Shown: piece by piece, positions 9,402-20,360 of the stretch
Layout: each line of letters begins with the position of its first letter
Numbering within the stretch: position 1 is the stretch's first letter
Source: Eustoma russellianum
Lineage: Eukaryota; Streptophyta; Magnoliopsida; Gentianales; Gentianaceae
Reading direction: 5' to 3'
NCBI GenBank assembly: GCA_036186865.1
Contig: AP025053.1
Coordinates: 9,386,031-9,450,030 of the forward strand
DNA length: 64,000 bases
Translations under genes and position numbers: made by a program
The notes under the pieces: model-generated
Seen by the model: the letters and a program-made list of their open reading frames with translations, nothing else
Told to the model about the DNA's origin: nothing
Databases searched by the model: none

Positions 9402-10616
9402 CTAAAGAGCGTGCACCAGAATGGCTTCCACATATCCCCAAGTGCATTTCTCGAAGAATGTAGTCTCCTTCATCTTAGGTACGCAACGCAACCACGGCTT
9501 CAAAAAAGACTTTCTGTACAGGTGATCATTAAAGAGTGCGTACCTGGCTGCCTTCAGGCGAAGACGCCGAGCTTGAGACTTGTCCTCAGGCGGAGTTTGA
9601 TGTTGCAGGTAGGTGACTATCTCATCCATCCACGTATTGTGGTAGTCTTGTTGCAAGACTTCATTTCCATCAAAGGCACGATGTTTCACCAGCTCTACCA
9701 AAATCTTTTTCCCTATAGTGACCGATGTGGACGAGGCCAGCCAAGATAGTGCGTCGGCCCATTTGTTGGCCGACCTAGGGATGTGTTCTATCATAAAGTG
9801 TTCAAACATTCCCTTTAAATGCTGAACCTTAGCCAAATATCGCTTCATATTGTCCTCCTTTGCCTCATAATCTCCATTAATTTGAGAAACTACGAGTTGT
9901 GAGTCACTTCGGATGATTATTTGCTGTGCCCCCAATTTTCGAGCTAAACTCAACCCTGCTATCAAGGCCTCGTACTCGGCCTCATTGTTAGTGGCCTCAA
10001 AGTCGAAACGCAAAGCGTATTCCATCTCTTCCTCATTTGGATTAATTATTAGGAGTCCTGCTCCGCTTCCTTCCTTTGAAGAAGATCCATCTACGTATAA
10101 GATCCAACCTTGTGCTGGAGGAAGATCTTCTTCAACAGATATCCCTTCGGCCAAGAAGTCGGCCAAAGCTTGAGCCTTAATGGAGGTGCGTGACTTATAG
10201 TTGATATCATACTCAGCAAGCTCCATGGCCCACTTAGCAGCTCGGCCTGAAGTGTCTGGCCGGGATAAAATTTGTTTCAAGGGCTGATCCGTCACCACTA
10301 TTATGGGCTGAGCCTGAAGATAGGGTTGGAATTTTCGTGCCGCCACTATCAATGCTAAGATGATTTTTTCAGCATTAGGATAACGCACTTCGGCTCCATG
10401 CAAAACTTTGCTAGCAAAATAAATAGGTTTCTGCACAGCATCCTTCTCACTGAGCAGAACAGCACTTACTGCCTCATGGCAGGTTGACAAATATATGTAC
10501 AAAGTCTCCCCAGGCAGAGGAGATGTCAGCATAAGCACCTCAGCCAAATGTGCTTTTAAATCAACGAAGGCCTTCTGGCACTGGTCATCCCAGAGAAAAG
10601 CAGTTCGTTTCTTCAA
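9402..10616 (-). pseudogene. Tat-1 RNase H plus second (archaeal-type) RNase H
   Basis: One open 404-codon frame. The first half is the standard gypsy RNase H (WDDQCQKAF, PIYFASKVLHG, VVTDQPLKQIL). The second half is the additional RNase H that marks the Tat lineage: YVDGSSSKEGSGAG (first Asp), TNNEAEYEAL (Glu), IRSDSQLVVSQI (Asp) and RSANKWADAL (last Asp), so all four catalytic acids are visible. It continues into the N-terminal integrase region before the frame is lost near 9402. Tat-3 has the same arrangement. Confidence 0.92.
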
Positions 10617-10619
10617 GAT

Positions 10620-11450
10620 TTAGAAGAAAGGTAGTGATCTCTCAGCTGACTTAGAAAGAAATCTGCTCAAGGCAGCAATTCGGCCTGTCAACCTCTGAAC
10701 CTCTTTGATGTTCTGAGGTGGGTGCATACTTTCTAAGGCTTCAATCTTGGCCGGGTTGGCCTGTACTCCTTCCTTGGAAACCATGTATCCGAGAAACTTT
10801 CCCGTACGCACTCCAAAGGTACATTTTTTCGGTTTCAGCCTCATACGAGAATCTCTTAGGATGACAAACACTTCTCGAAGATTTGAGATATACTGATCAA
10901 GAGACCTGCTCTTGATCAACATGTCGTCAATGTAAACTTCCATAACTCGGCCAATCTGATCTCGGAATAGCGAGTTGACCAAGCGTTGGTAAGTAGCCCC
11001 TGCATTTTTGAGACCAAAGGGCATGCTGACATAACAATAGGTGCCCGACTCTGTTATAAAGGAAGTCTTCTCCTGATCCTCCTTTGCCATTATGATCTGA
11101 TGGTAGCCTTTGAAAGCATCTAGAAATCGAAGACCTCATACCCCAAGGTGGAGTCCACCAGTCTGTCAATCTTTGGTAAGGGGTAACAGTCTTTTGGGCA
11201 CGCCTTGTTCAAGTCAGTTTCATCAACACACATTCTCCAAGTCTTGTCAGGTTTGGGAAACAACAGGGTTGGCTAACCACGTCGGATACAAGACCTCTAC
11301 AATGAACTTTGCGGCAAGGAGCTTTTTGACCTCTTCAGCTGTCACTTTATTCCTTTCCGGGGCAAAGTTCCTTTTCTTCTGCTTAATGGGTCTGACCTGA
11401 GAATCCACACTAAGCCGATGCTCTGCTAAAGAAGTCGGGATCCCAGGCAT
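10620..11450 (-). pseudogene. Tat-1 reverse transcriptase
   Basis: Reads from IKQKKRNFAPERNKV through LNKACPKDCYPLP, MPFGLKNAGATYQRLVNSLF and the catalytic box VYIDDMLIKSRS, to the connection region RLTGRIAALSRFLSKSAER. A TAG at 10620-10622 separates it from RNase H. Two small frameshifts lie in the fingers/palm region (near 11260 and 11130). The catalytic YIDD box is intact. Tat-3 has the same protein with different lesions. Confidence 0.92.
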
Positions 11451-11568
11451 ATCATCTGCCGTCCATGAAAATTTTTTCGCAAACTCCTCAGCAAACTTTG
11501 AAGCAGAGCCAACATCTTAGCCGACATCCAAGTTCCAATCTTGATAGTGTTCTCGGGCCGACCTGGAT

Positions 11569-12075
11569 CTAGGATGAATTCTTAGACTGCATCATCTGAG
11601 TGCAAACGCTCCTCAGTTGGGGGAATGAGATCGTCCAATACAACCTGTTGGACGGCCCCACCCCTTGGGTAGCAACTGCGTAACATTTTTGAGCTATAGG
11701 AATATCCCCTTGTAAGGTAACTACTCCCCCTGGCGTAGGAAACTTCATACTGACATGTAAGGAGGATATTATTGCTTCCAAAGCCACCAGTGCTGGTCGG
11801 CCTAAAAGGATATTGTAAGCCGACCTTTCCTTGACTACCACAAAATCCATCCACAAACAGCGGTAAGCGGGGGTTTTGCCGAAGCTAACGCTGAGTGTAA
11901 TCAGGCCAGCTGGCCGAACTGGCATACCAGTAAATCCGAACAAAGGGGAAGCCACTGGGGTCATTTGGGAATCTGCTAAGCCCAATTGCTTATATACATG
12001 ATAATACATGATATTTACAGCACTTCCAGTGTCTACATAGACCCTTCGCACTTCTACAATTTTATCTGGCGACAA
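11569..12075 (-). pseudogene. Tat-1 aspartic protease
   Basis: Retroviral-type aspartic protease that would cut the polyprotein. The active-site motif VDTGSAVN is intact, followed by SAYNILLGRPALVALEA. It is joined to gag by a frameshift near 12080 and to reverse transcriptase through a region with stops near 11540. Tat-3 carries DTDS instead of DTGS. Confidence 0.9.
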
Positions 12076-13778
12076 ATGTATACATAAACCTATTACCAGA
12101 CCCGTTATTGGAGTCTAGTGGAACAATGTCTTCTGGTCCGTAAACCAGTTGTCGGGCTAACCTTCTCTTTTTAGGGGGAGGTCCAGATGACGTCCCTGAC
12201 GAACAGGGACCCCCTGGGCTTTTCTGAGGTGGACCTCCAGAGATGGTGTATATTACAGAGTTGATTTGGGGCTGCACTGCAGCCTCATGTCGGCCTCTGT
12301 CATCATCATCGTCTGACCTGGGACGTGCAGGTGGAGTCTCAGGTCGGCATTTGTCTTTCTGGGCATTTTTTCGGAAGTCCAAACGATTGTGAAGTCGTGA
12401 GCGTGGATCGTAAAACTGCTTTTAGTGCCCCAGCTCGATCAACTTCCGGATCGCTTGGGCCAATTTCCGGCAATCTTCTGTATCATGGCTGACATCACGA
12501 TGATAACGACAGTACAGCTTAGGATCCCTTTTATCTCTGGGACCTGCCAGAGGGTTAGGGTCCGTCCTCAAACCATTTCTTTCCATTACGGCCAAAATTA
12601 TGTCTTTAGAGGCTAAAAGGGGAATACCCTCCCTGCCTCTTTTGCCTCTGCCACCAAGGCGATCAAACGCACTGCATCGATCGTGTATCATGTCGGTCCC
12701 CCTTGGAACTGGGCCGAGCTTCATGCCGAGTACTTTGCTCAGCCTCATTCTTCAACCGATTTGCCTCTTCACCTTGGGCAAACTGGTGTGCCTTCTCCAA
12801 GCACTCCCTCAATGTGGTGGGCCCCTCTTCAGCTAGCTGAGAAAAGAGACGACCCGCTCTGAGACCATTAATGAATGCAGCAGCTTTCACTCCCTCATTT
12901 CGATCACTGACCTGCAGTGATTCATCCGAGAAACACTGCATGTATTTCAGCACTGACTCTTCAGGACCCTGTTTTAAGGTCATCAGGTGTGAAGAGTTTT
13001 TGATAAACGGCGCACTAGAAACGAATTGAGACTTGAACTTCTGCGCCAATTGCCTGAAGGAGTCCACTGACTGAGGTGGAAGCTCCTGAAACCATCTTCT
13101 TGCCTTTCCCTGCAGATACATGGGGAAGGTTTTGCATCGAAGTGGATCAGGGATATTTTTCAAGCTCATGGCCATCTGAAATTGAAAAAGATGATCGGTA
13201 GGATCAGACGTTCCATCATAAGTATCCATTTTTGGCACCTTAAAGTTATCCGGTGCCAAATACTCCGCAATATCCCAAGAAAATGGGCTTTCTTGAATCA
13301 CCCTCATGTATTCCGGCTTAGGCTCCTCAGGATGGCTTCTCGGCCTGCGAGGGTCAGCCTCCTGACGAACACTTTTGAAGGATCGAGGCCTTATGCCGAG
13401 GCGCTGCCTGGGCAAAGGCACTGACTCCACCGTTGGAGCTGCAACACTGCCCCTTCTGGCATCTGCCATGAAACCTTGAGGGCCGTGAGAAGATTGTTGT
13501 TGAGTCTTCTCCTTAGCATGGAGGGGGATTGAATCGTCCTCCATGTACTCTATCTCGGGACGCTTTCCTTTGAGCCGTTCTACAACGGCCTCAAACACAT
13601 CCAAGTTTTCGGCCATATATTTCATGGACTTTTTTCGCTCATCTGCGGTCACCGCTGGTGCCTTTTTCGCTTCAAGCTCTGGCCTCCTGGAATCCTGTCC
13701 AGGATGAACAGAGCGGGTATCTCTATGACGGTGAGGATTTGAAGACTCCCCTAGTCCCTCACGTGGTTCTTTTCCCAT
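12076..13778 (-). pseudogene. Tat-1 gag
   Basis: Starts MGKEPREGLGESSN at 13778, as Tat-3 does (MAKGRLEGLGESSN). The central capsid-like domain (retrotransposon gag family) reads DPTDHLFQFQMAMSLKNI, then GKARRWFQELP and FVSSAPFIKNSSHLM. The C-terminal zinc-binding motif is CRYHRDVSHDTEDC, typical of Tat/Athila gag, followed by QFYDPRSRLHNRLDF. Breaks: a frameshift near 12700, a stop at about 12420 and a frameshift near 12080. Gag forms the virus-like particle. Confidence 0.92.
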
Positions 13779-13840
13779 CAGACTGACTTAAAGCATTAAA
13801 TAGTGCAGTAGTAAAGAAAACTTATTTGACAGAGGTTCGG

Positions 13841-13862
13841 GGCCCTTCCTCTAGCGCCAATT
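13841..13862 (-). other. Tat-1 primer binding site
   Basis: On the minus strand TTGGCGCTAGAGGAAGGG lies just inside the 5' LTR. Tat-2 has TTTGGCGCTAGAAGGAGGG and Tat-3 TTTGGCACTAGAAGGAGGG in the same place. It pairs with the 3' end of a tRNA that starts reverse transcription; I do not assign the tRNA. Confidence 0.8.
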
Positions 13863-14778
13863 TGATGATGTCAGATTTATCACCAAGTATTAAGTGATGT
13901 GGTGGGTTATGCCGTTAATTCTCCGTCAGTTGTCTGTAGTTGGTAGTTGGCCGACCTGCACAAAAGAACGAGGTCAGAGGACCCGGGATCTATGGCCCCG
14001 GGTAATACCCTCCGACGGTCAAGTCAGTTGAGGCCATTTTTGGAGAGGTTTATATACAGTATGAAAGTTTTTACTAAAGGTTTTCTGGTAACCTATGATT
14101 TTTCACCGCCAAGAAGATGAGTCTCAGGTGTAATTTGTGAATTGTTACTTGTCTTTCTCTCTCCTTCTTTCTCTGCCTTTTATATGGCGGCTCAGGCCAA
14201 TGCATGGGCAGAGCCCAGAAATCGTGACAGGCAAGGAGGTCATAAGGATGACTCCTGCTCTTGCATTCTCGCCACGTGGCTCGGTACTGAGCTGAGTAAG
14301 CTAGTTTGGGACACCTGGCTGGGAATTTCACCTGGTTGAATTACCTAGGGTAAACTCCTAGAACCAAGGTCAAGTCTTCTAGAAGTACTCTGAGGTGCCC
14401 GAGACGAATTTAGATGTGGGGTCAGCCTGCCGAGGTGTAGGTGACCGACTTCAAGGAGCGTAGGTGGGCCTTTTATGATGTCCGCAGCTGACGTCACAAG
14501 TGTGGTCTGAGATCATCGAGTAAAACTGAACTGTGGCCGAATACAGCCCTATGGCCGAGCTACTTTTTGGCCGAGATGAAGATGGAGGCCGAGATATGGC
14601 CTTTAGGCCGAGATGGCCTTTAGACCGGGATGGCATTGTAGCCGCTTGGCCGAGATGAATTGTTTGTCCACATATGAGCTGGTCAAACCGTGGGCCGACC
14701 CGCGGGACTTAGCATTTTTTACGCCTATATCCAATCGTTGACCGTTATTGACTAACAGAGGATATTTTTGGCTCATCA
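13863..14778 (-). repeat. Tat-1 5' LTR (right end)
   Basis: Matches 3634-4532. TGATG...CATCA ends are intact. It is followed by the GGACA target duplication at 14779-14783. Confidence 0.95.
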
Positions 14779-14783
14779 GGACA

Positions 14784-15918
14784 AAATGACAATCGATCTC
14801 AATCTGTTTCGTATATAAAAAACTAGGTTGACAAGATATACAAAACACTTTGATTATCATAAAAGAGCGGGACAAGAGTTGAAAAGAGAAAAATGCAGAC
14901 CAATAAATAGCCCACGAATCCAGACGATTTCATTAGAGGCATGAGCCAAACGTGATACTCTGCTTCTGTTGATGAGCGAGGAACAACGTGTTGTTTCTTA
15001 GAACGACACGAAACCAGAGAAGAACTGAGAAACATCACATAAACCAAAAGGGACTGACAAGTGATGGGCCACCAGTACAATCAGCATCACAATAAACAAC
15101 AAGATGTAACAAATTATCAATGGAAAAGAATAAGCCATGATCAGGCGCACATTTAGATAACGTAGCAAATGAAAAACAACACGAGATGGCATTTGCGAGG
15201 AACTTGCATAAACCGACTTTAAGTGTTCACAACAAAACAAATGTTGGAACAGGCGACAGTAAGATACAAGAGTAGCCCAGCAATTTGATGATGAAAAGCA
15301 GGATAATCAAGGAGCAGAGTGTCATCGAAAAACCATGCCTTTTGGTCTATGAGGGTGAGTGCAGGAAGGCACCCAAGAAATCCACGTTCCATAAGAATAT
15401 CAAGAATATACTTACGCTGATTTGAAACAAAACCTGAAGATGACCGAGCAACCTTAATACCCATGAAATACTTGAGTTTACCGAGGTTTTTAAGTTTGAA
15501 TTGATCATTTAAATAAGTTTTCAAAGATGAAATGCGAGCAAAACCATTGCCTCCATAAACAAACACAGCTGCGAATGAAGAAGTGGTCGAAAATATAAAG
15601 AAGGAAAGGTCAGCGGTAGATTGACAGTAGGCAGCAGCCAAACCTAGTGAGGATAGTAGTATAATTAGAATACCAATTACGAGATGCTTGGTGTAACGAT
15701 ATAAAGATTTATTTAATTTGATACGCGGTGCTCTCCCCTCGTGAGCAAAACTTTGAGAAATGGACATGTAAATATCCTATTTCAAGATCGCCGTGAAGAA
15801 ACACATTATTGACATTTAATTGATGAAATACAAATCCTAACAACTGCAGCAAGAAGACCACCAACTGTGACCAACTTAGCAATGGGAGCAAAACTTTCAT
15901 GAAAATCAACACCTTCAA
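14784..15918 (-). pseudogene. copia-1 reverse transcriptase and RNase H (piece 2 of 5)
   Basis: Minus-strand copia. Reading from 15918 down: GVDFHESFAPIAKLVTV (start of the reverse transcriptase core), a region of frameshifts, the catalytic box now YGGN instead of YVDD (FVYGGNGFA), LKNLGKLKYFMGIKVARSS, QRKYILDILMERGFLGC, and RNase H blocks SKKQHVV.RSSTEAEY, DNQSVLYILST and KQIEIDCHFV. Several stops and frameshifts are present. The 5' side joins 38328 after removal of Del-1, restoring RGYM-stop-VEGVDFHES, where the stop (TAG) probably replaced a Gln codon. Confidence 0.9.
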
Positions 15919-16280
15919 TGTTACGTCCCGGGGTCCAAAGAAAAGAAAAAATTATTATATATATAATATAATAAATGTTGATAGGGATAAAATTAACATG
16001 TAGGTATTTGGATAGGAATAGGAAATATAAGATATGAATCAATTAGGAGTTACATTGAATACAATTTCCTAAACCTACTAGGAACCATAATTACACTCAT
16101 CTATATATATATATATATTATATATGTATATACCCTAGCTTGCATAAGACAAAACAAAAACAAAAAGAAAAAAAATAGCGGCATCCATAAAAATTTTGGC
16201 TTCCTCCATTCAAAGCTTTCGGCCAATATACCATCAATTACCCGAGTCGACCACAAATTCAAGGATGGAGCAGCCAAAGT

Positions 16281-16282
<2 letters not shown>

Positions 16283-16326
<44 letters not shown>
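16283..16326. repeat. (TA)n microsatellite in Del-1 5' LTR
   Basis: Uninterrupted TA dinucleotides. The 3' LTR has a shorter TG/TA tract at the matching place (30420-30480), so the array expanded independently in each LTR. Confidence 0.95.
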
Positions 16327-16328
<2 letters not shown>

Positions 16329-16350
16329 CATATAGACCACACACACACAT

Positions 16351-18181
16351 TTAGCGTATGCAGATGATCTTCTCGTATTTTTAAAGGGTACACAGAGAAA
16401 TTTACGGCGCTTCATTCATACTTTCTTAATGCAATATGAGGAAGCCTCTGGACAAAAAGTGAATTATCAAAAAAGCAATTTTAATCCCATCCTTCCGATG
16501 TATCATCACATCAGCGCCGAAGTTTCGCTGCTCTTCTCAATATGCAATGCTCAGGTTTACCATTTCGTTATCTTGGATCTTATTTGCATAAAGGCATCAA
16601 CCGAGCACGATTTTGCACCTTTGTTATTACAACAGGTCGACTCACGGCTCCAGGTTGGCACTCTCGCTTACTGTCTTCTGCTGGTCGTCTTGTTTTGCTA
16701 CATTCAGTCCTCTCGGCATTACCTTTACATATTATGGCAGCAGGCGCCCTTCCAAAGTTAGTGATCCAAAATCATAAACAGGAAGATGGCAGCATTCTAT
16801 TGGGGACCCGACATCATTAGGTTGCCGGGGACACTATTACAAATCCCGGAAAGAGGGCGGGCTAGGCCTCCGAGATCTTAATGCACTTCAACAAGCCTAT
16901 CATTGTCGTATATGGTGGTCTTATCAGCAACATTCCACCCTTTGGAGCAAATACATGCATGTCAAATATGGTCGCAGGGGGTGATTATACTCCTCGTTTA
17001 TATGACTCACCCATGTGGAAATCATTGGTCGTATTCACCAGATATGTCAAGCCCATACTGAGGGACAAGAGCATCATCTTAGCTGGCTTCCAACGGCATC
17101 CGACGAATTCTCCTTATGTTCGCTTATGATATATGTCGAACATCCAGTCCTGCACTGCTCACGACGAAATGTATTTGGTTCAAGCATCACTCTCCTGTCA
17201 CTCAAATTTTCTTATGCCGCCTTTTTCAACTCAGCATTACCATTTGAGGATTACATTGGCAGATATCTTACCTCTCGGCCTTCGCAATGCCCTTTCTGTA
17301 AGGCAGCATCAGCCACGGTAGATCACATATTTATATACTGCTCGTGCATTTGTTCTATTTGGCATTATTTTTCTGGCAAGTTGCTTTGCCCTCTACTATC
17401 CTCGATGCGTCTTTGCCAATATCTATTATCCTGATGGTACAGATCGGCTTTTGCATCTCTCTCGGGGGTTTGGAAAATTGTGGTTCCATCATTTATTGTT
17501 TACAATTTGGCATTTTACTCATCTTTAACATATGGTGATCAGGCCAATTTCTCATTATCATCTCTTCGGGCATCTATAAATTATGATATTGCTATGTGGA
17601 GCAAAACCATTGCTGGATCCAAACTTGCGACAGGTCCCTTGCCACAGTTTGTTTGGTTCCCCTCGCCTCATCCGCCACGTCCTATCTTGGTACGCTGGTC
17701 TACTCCACCTTCGGGTAGATTTAAATTAAATATAGATGTTGCGGTAGGCAGACATTATAGTGCTGGTGGTGCTATTTTGCGTGATCACGCCGGTTCATGT
17801 GTGGGGGCAGTCTCCTTCCTCCTTCCCCCAAGTTCACCTCTCAATGCTGAGATTCAATCTGCTGTCTTCGGATTATTATACTTCCTTCCACTGTATCGCT
17901 CACTTATTTTAGAGACGGATTGTTCACAGCTGATATCCCGTCTCTCGCGGCCGAGCTTGGTTCATGGAAATTATCATCTTCGTTTGCTTTAAAATTTGAC
18001 GCATCTTCATCGGCTGGATTTTCTGCATATTTATAGAGAGGCAAATATGGTTGCCCATTATCTTGCTCAAAATGCAATGTTGAACCCTCGCACGCAAGTT
18101 TACACTTCTCCCACTCTTCCTCCACTAGTGCGTAGCTCCATTTCTTTGGATCTCTCTACAGCTCACTTGCGGGTTCATTAA
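16351..18181 (+). pseudogene. LINE-2 ORF2 remnant (end of RT, zinc knuckle, RNase H)
   Basis: Begins LAYADDLLVFLKGT, where YADD is the reverse transcriptase catalytic box. It continues through the thumb region (GQKVNYQKSNF), a zinc-binding RT-associated domain (CPFCKAASATVDHIF, 17290-17340) and RNase H (WSTPPSGRFKLNIDV, GGAILRDHAG, ETDCSQLI). An in-frame TAA (17990-17992) precedes the last RNase H block (YREANMVAHYLAQ); the final stop is at 18179-18181. At least three frame changes occur between 16450 and 17480. Non-functional. Confidence 0.88.
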
Positions 18182-18219
18182 TCACGTCTTCCTTATGGAT
18201 TGGCACATTTTTCATTTCT

Positions 18220-18247
18220 CTGCCTGTATCCTGCAGGATGCAGGCAG
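18220..18247 (+). other. Hairpin just after the LINE-2 ORF2 stop
   Basis: 12-bp stem CTGCCTGTATCC/GGATGCAGGCAG with one U-G pair and a TGCA loop, starting 39 nt after the ORF2 stop. It corresponds in position and outer pairs (TGCCT/AGGCA) to 1276-1306 and 35539-35565. Confidence 0.7.
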
Positions 18248-18464
18248 ACTGGGTATGCTTTGTATTCTTTGGATGATACAGTTGATGTTAAGCTCTCTTG
18301 CTATTTTTAATGCTGATTATATCCTCACATGTGCATGGTATGGATTCTTCCTCTTGATGGACAACATAAACGCCGCGAATGAGACAACCTGGCCCTCTTA
18401 CTCTTCACAGCTATTCTCGGCGACGACCACTGATGGGAATCTGCACAGCTACTCACCTTGGTCA

Positions 18465-18490
18465 TTGTCTGTGTTTTCTAACACAGGCAA
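18465..18490 (+). other. Second hairpin of LINE-2, homologous to the LINE-1 hairpin
   Basis: TTGTCTGTGTT/AACACAGGCAA around a TTCT loop, 11 pairs with one U-G. The right arm and following bases (AACACAGGCAAC.TTGGTGCGT) match 1295-1313 of LINE-1. The C-G pair of LINE-1 is U-G here, so pairing is kept. Confidence 0.65.
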
Positions 18491-18822
18491 CGTTGGTGCG
18501 TTTTCTTCTCATATGCTATTTATTCATTGTGCGCTACTCCGATTTCTCTATTCTATTGTTTCATCTAACCTCACATCTGTGTTTCTTTTGTTATGCTGGA
18601 CTCCACTGCAATTTTTATTGGCGAGAATGTCACCGCTTAGCATCACGCTAAAACAAGGCAACATATTGGATTCAACTATCACCATCTGCGGTTCTTCAAC
18701 GGCATCAAGAACTCATCCACGCCAATGCGACATCATTGTTTTTTACTATTCAACAATCACTTTCACGTATTTCAATTCCTATAGCAATATCAATGATAGT
18801 CGTATAAATATGTACGCTTTTC

Positions 18823-18867
18823 CTTCGCCAAGGTTTTATCCACAAGGGTGGTTTTTTCTTGGCAAGG
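18823..18867 (+). other. Conserved 3' UTR hairpin of LINE-2
   Basis: GCCAAG (18827-18832) pairs with CTTGGC (18858-18863); flanking bases extend the stem around one C-A mismatch. The nested CCAC-AAGG-GTGG hairpin is also kept. Confidence 0.7.
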
Positions 18868-20348
18868 TTTTAATGCGGCATATCATATACGACTGGAGAT
18901 ATATAATTCTTACCTCTTTGTTTCATTTATTCGCATACGGCGATCTTTGTAATATGGCTTTCCTCTGCCATAAGTGAGGCTTTTAATAATAAAAGTTTCC
19001 TTTCAAAAAAAATAGACACACACACATCCATACACCTCCTAAACTCTACCTATATTAATGTAGTTTTTGGCCAGCATTACTACATAAACAACACCATTCG
19101 GCTAGCCTTATGTTGGCTGAGGAAAAAGAGAATTTCGCCCGAGAAAACCCAAATCTACAACGGTATAGTAATTACGGATCAGGTAAGTGCCCTCACTGTT
19201 CTTATTATGAATTTGTAAAATTCGTGTAATTATTTTCGTTTCAAAATATGGATCATGCATATGTATATGTGATTGCATAATTGGATGTATCTACGTATGT
19301 GATAAAAGCGAATGTGTACAAATATATATGGTCATAAACTGTGATGATCTTACAATGAACTGGCTGAGCACATATTGGTGGCCATTAGGGTGCTATAGAC
19401 GTAACTACCTAGAATGTTCAAGGATTCTATGGCATATTGACTATTCAGGAGGCCAATTCGTAAATCTTACGGTATAAGTCATTTGTAGGGAAAGTGCTAT
19501 AACCATTGCATTGTTTTGGACAGTTTTAGCCAGGTTTTGCATATTTTGGAATATTTGGATTTTAGACCGGTTAAGGAGGATTGGACATTTGGATTTTGAC
19601 CGAGTTGGACTCGGATTTGGATTTTAGACTTTGGACCGGCTAAATCGGATTTGGAAACTTTAGACTTTTAGACTTTGGAGTTTTGAACATTTGGAAATTT
19701 GGGCATTTGAGTTTGGACATTTGGATATCGCATTTTTAAAAAATTGCATCATCGATTTTGACTTGGACTAACATTTGATTAGCTATCGATTGGTTTGACT
19801 TGATTATTGGTCTATTTGTTGACTTTGTTGCTTGATTGCTATAGGGGTAAAATGATAATTTTATTTACGAATGAGAAGCATGCTATTATTTTACATTGTT
19901 ACTTATTTTGTTACACCTGCTTCTCCATGTATCATCCCATGGTAAGTATAGTGAGGCTACTTACTATACGATGTATGTCGCTCATACTATACATTATTGT
20001 TGTTTTGCAGGCAAACAGGTATAATATTGGTATGCATCTAGGATGATTAGGAGCGGAGATTTCGAGACTCGAGGATATTCTGATGGGATTTTCAAGGACT
20101 TAGTTGAGACAATTATTTTTGCTACTAGAGGTTTATATATTTTGGAGATTTAGTTATTATCTATGTTTGACATTTGTATTGGATTTAGTTTTGCCTAGAC
20201 AGTTGTATTAATGACGATGATTACTTTATTGAGGATTTTTATTTTTGATTTCTGTATTTGTTTCATCTTTGAAGCCTTGTATTTTCCTTAGTGAAGTACA
20301 GCAGGTGAATCGCTTCGAGTACTAGGGCCTGGGATGAGTCGCTACAAG

Positions 20349-20360
20349 TGGTATCAGAGC
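20349..20360 (+). other. Del-1 primer binding site
   Basis: TGGTATCAGAGC, complementary to the 3' end of plant initiator tRNA-Met, two bases after the 5' LTR. Del-2 has the same site at 56118-56129. Confidence 0.95.

Larger units (their letters stand above)
3634..14778 (-). mobile_element. Tat-1: nearly complete Ty3/gypsy Tat-lineage element
   Basis: Complete LTR retrotransposon of about 11.1 kb inserted in copia-1 and flanked by a perfect 5-bp duplication GGACA (3629-3633 and 14779-14783). LTRs begin TGATG and end CATCA. Gag-pol lies on the minus strand and the extra gene (5072-7447) on the plus strand between pol and the 3' LTR. Tat membership follows from the gag zinc-binding motif, the second RNase H and the antisense extra gene. 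The two LTRs look nearly identical by eye apart from an indel of about 17 bp and scattered changes, which suggests this is one of the younger insertions. Pol carries frameshifts and stops. Confidence 0.95.
16351..19012 (+). mobile_element. LINE-2: 5'-truncated plant LINE
   Basis: Inserted in the Del-1 5' LTR with a target duplication TAGACCACACACACACAT (16333-16350) / TAGACACACACACAT (19013-19027); the copies differ only in CA-repeat length and one C. It begins within the reverse transcriptase just before the catalytic box and ends in an A-rich tail (19003-19012). The 3' UTR of about 830 bases carries several hairpins. Confidence 0.92.
15919..20346 (+). repeat. Del-1 5' LTR, interrupted by LINE-2
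   Basis: LTR sequence is 15919-16350 and 19013-20346. Without LINE-2 it is about 1.75 kb, roughly 1 kb shorter than the 3' LTR, so it has lost a block matching about 36240-37330. A TTTGGA-rich run (19550-19730) and the conserved module GTATCATCCCATGG...ATGTCGCTCATAC (19919-19990) match the 3' LTR. It ends at CTACA (20342-20346). Confidence 0.85.

Noticed and set aside
12425..13424. Plus-strand frames opposite Tat-1 gag
   Set aside because: Shadows of the minus-strand gag, which has recognisable capsid and zinc motifs.
18195..18977. 260-codon open frame on the plus strand after the LINE-2 RNase H
   Set aside because: It lies in the LINE 3' UTR, has no domain, and LINE-1 and LINE-3 do not keep a matching frame. 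The region is better explained by the hairpins.
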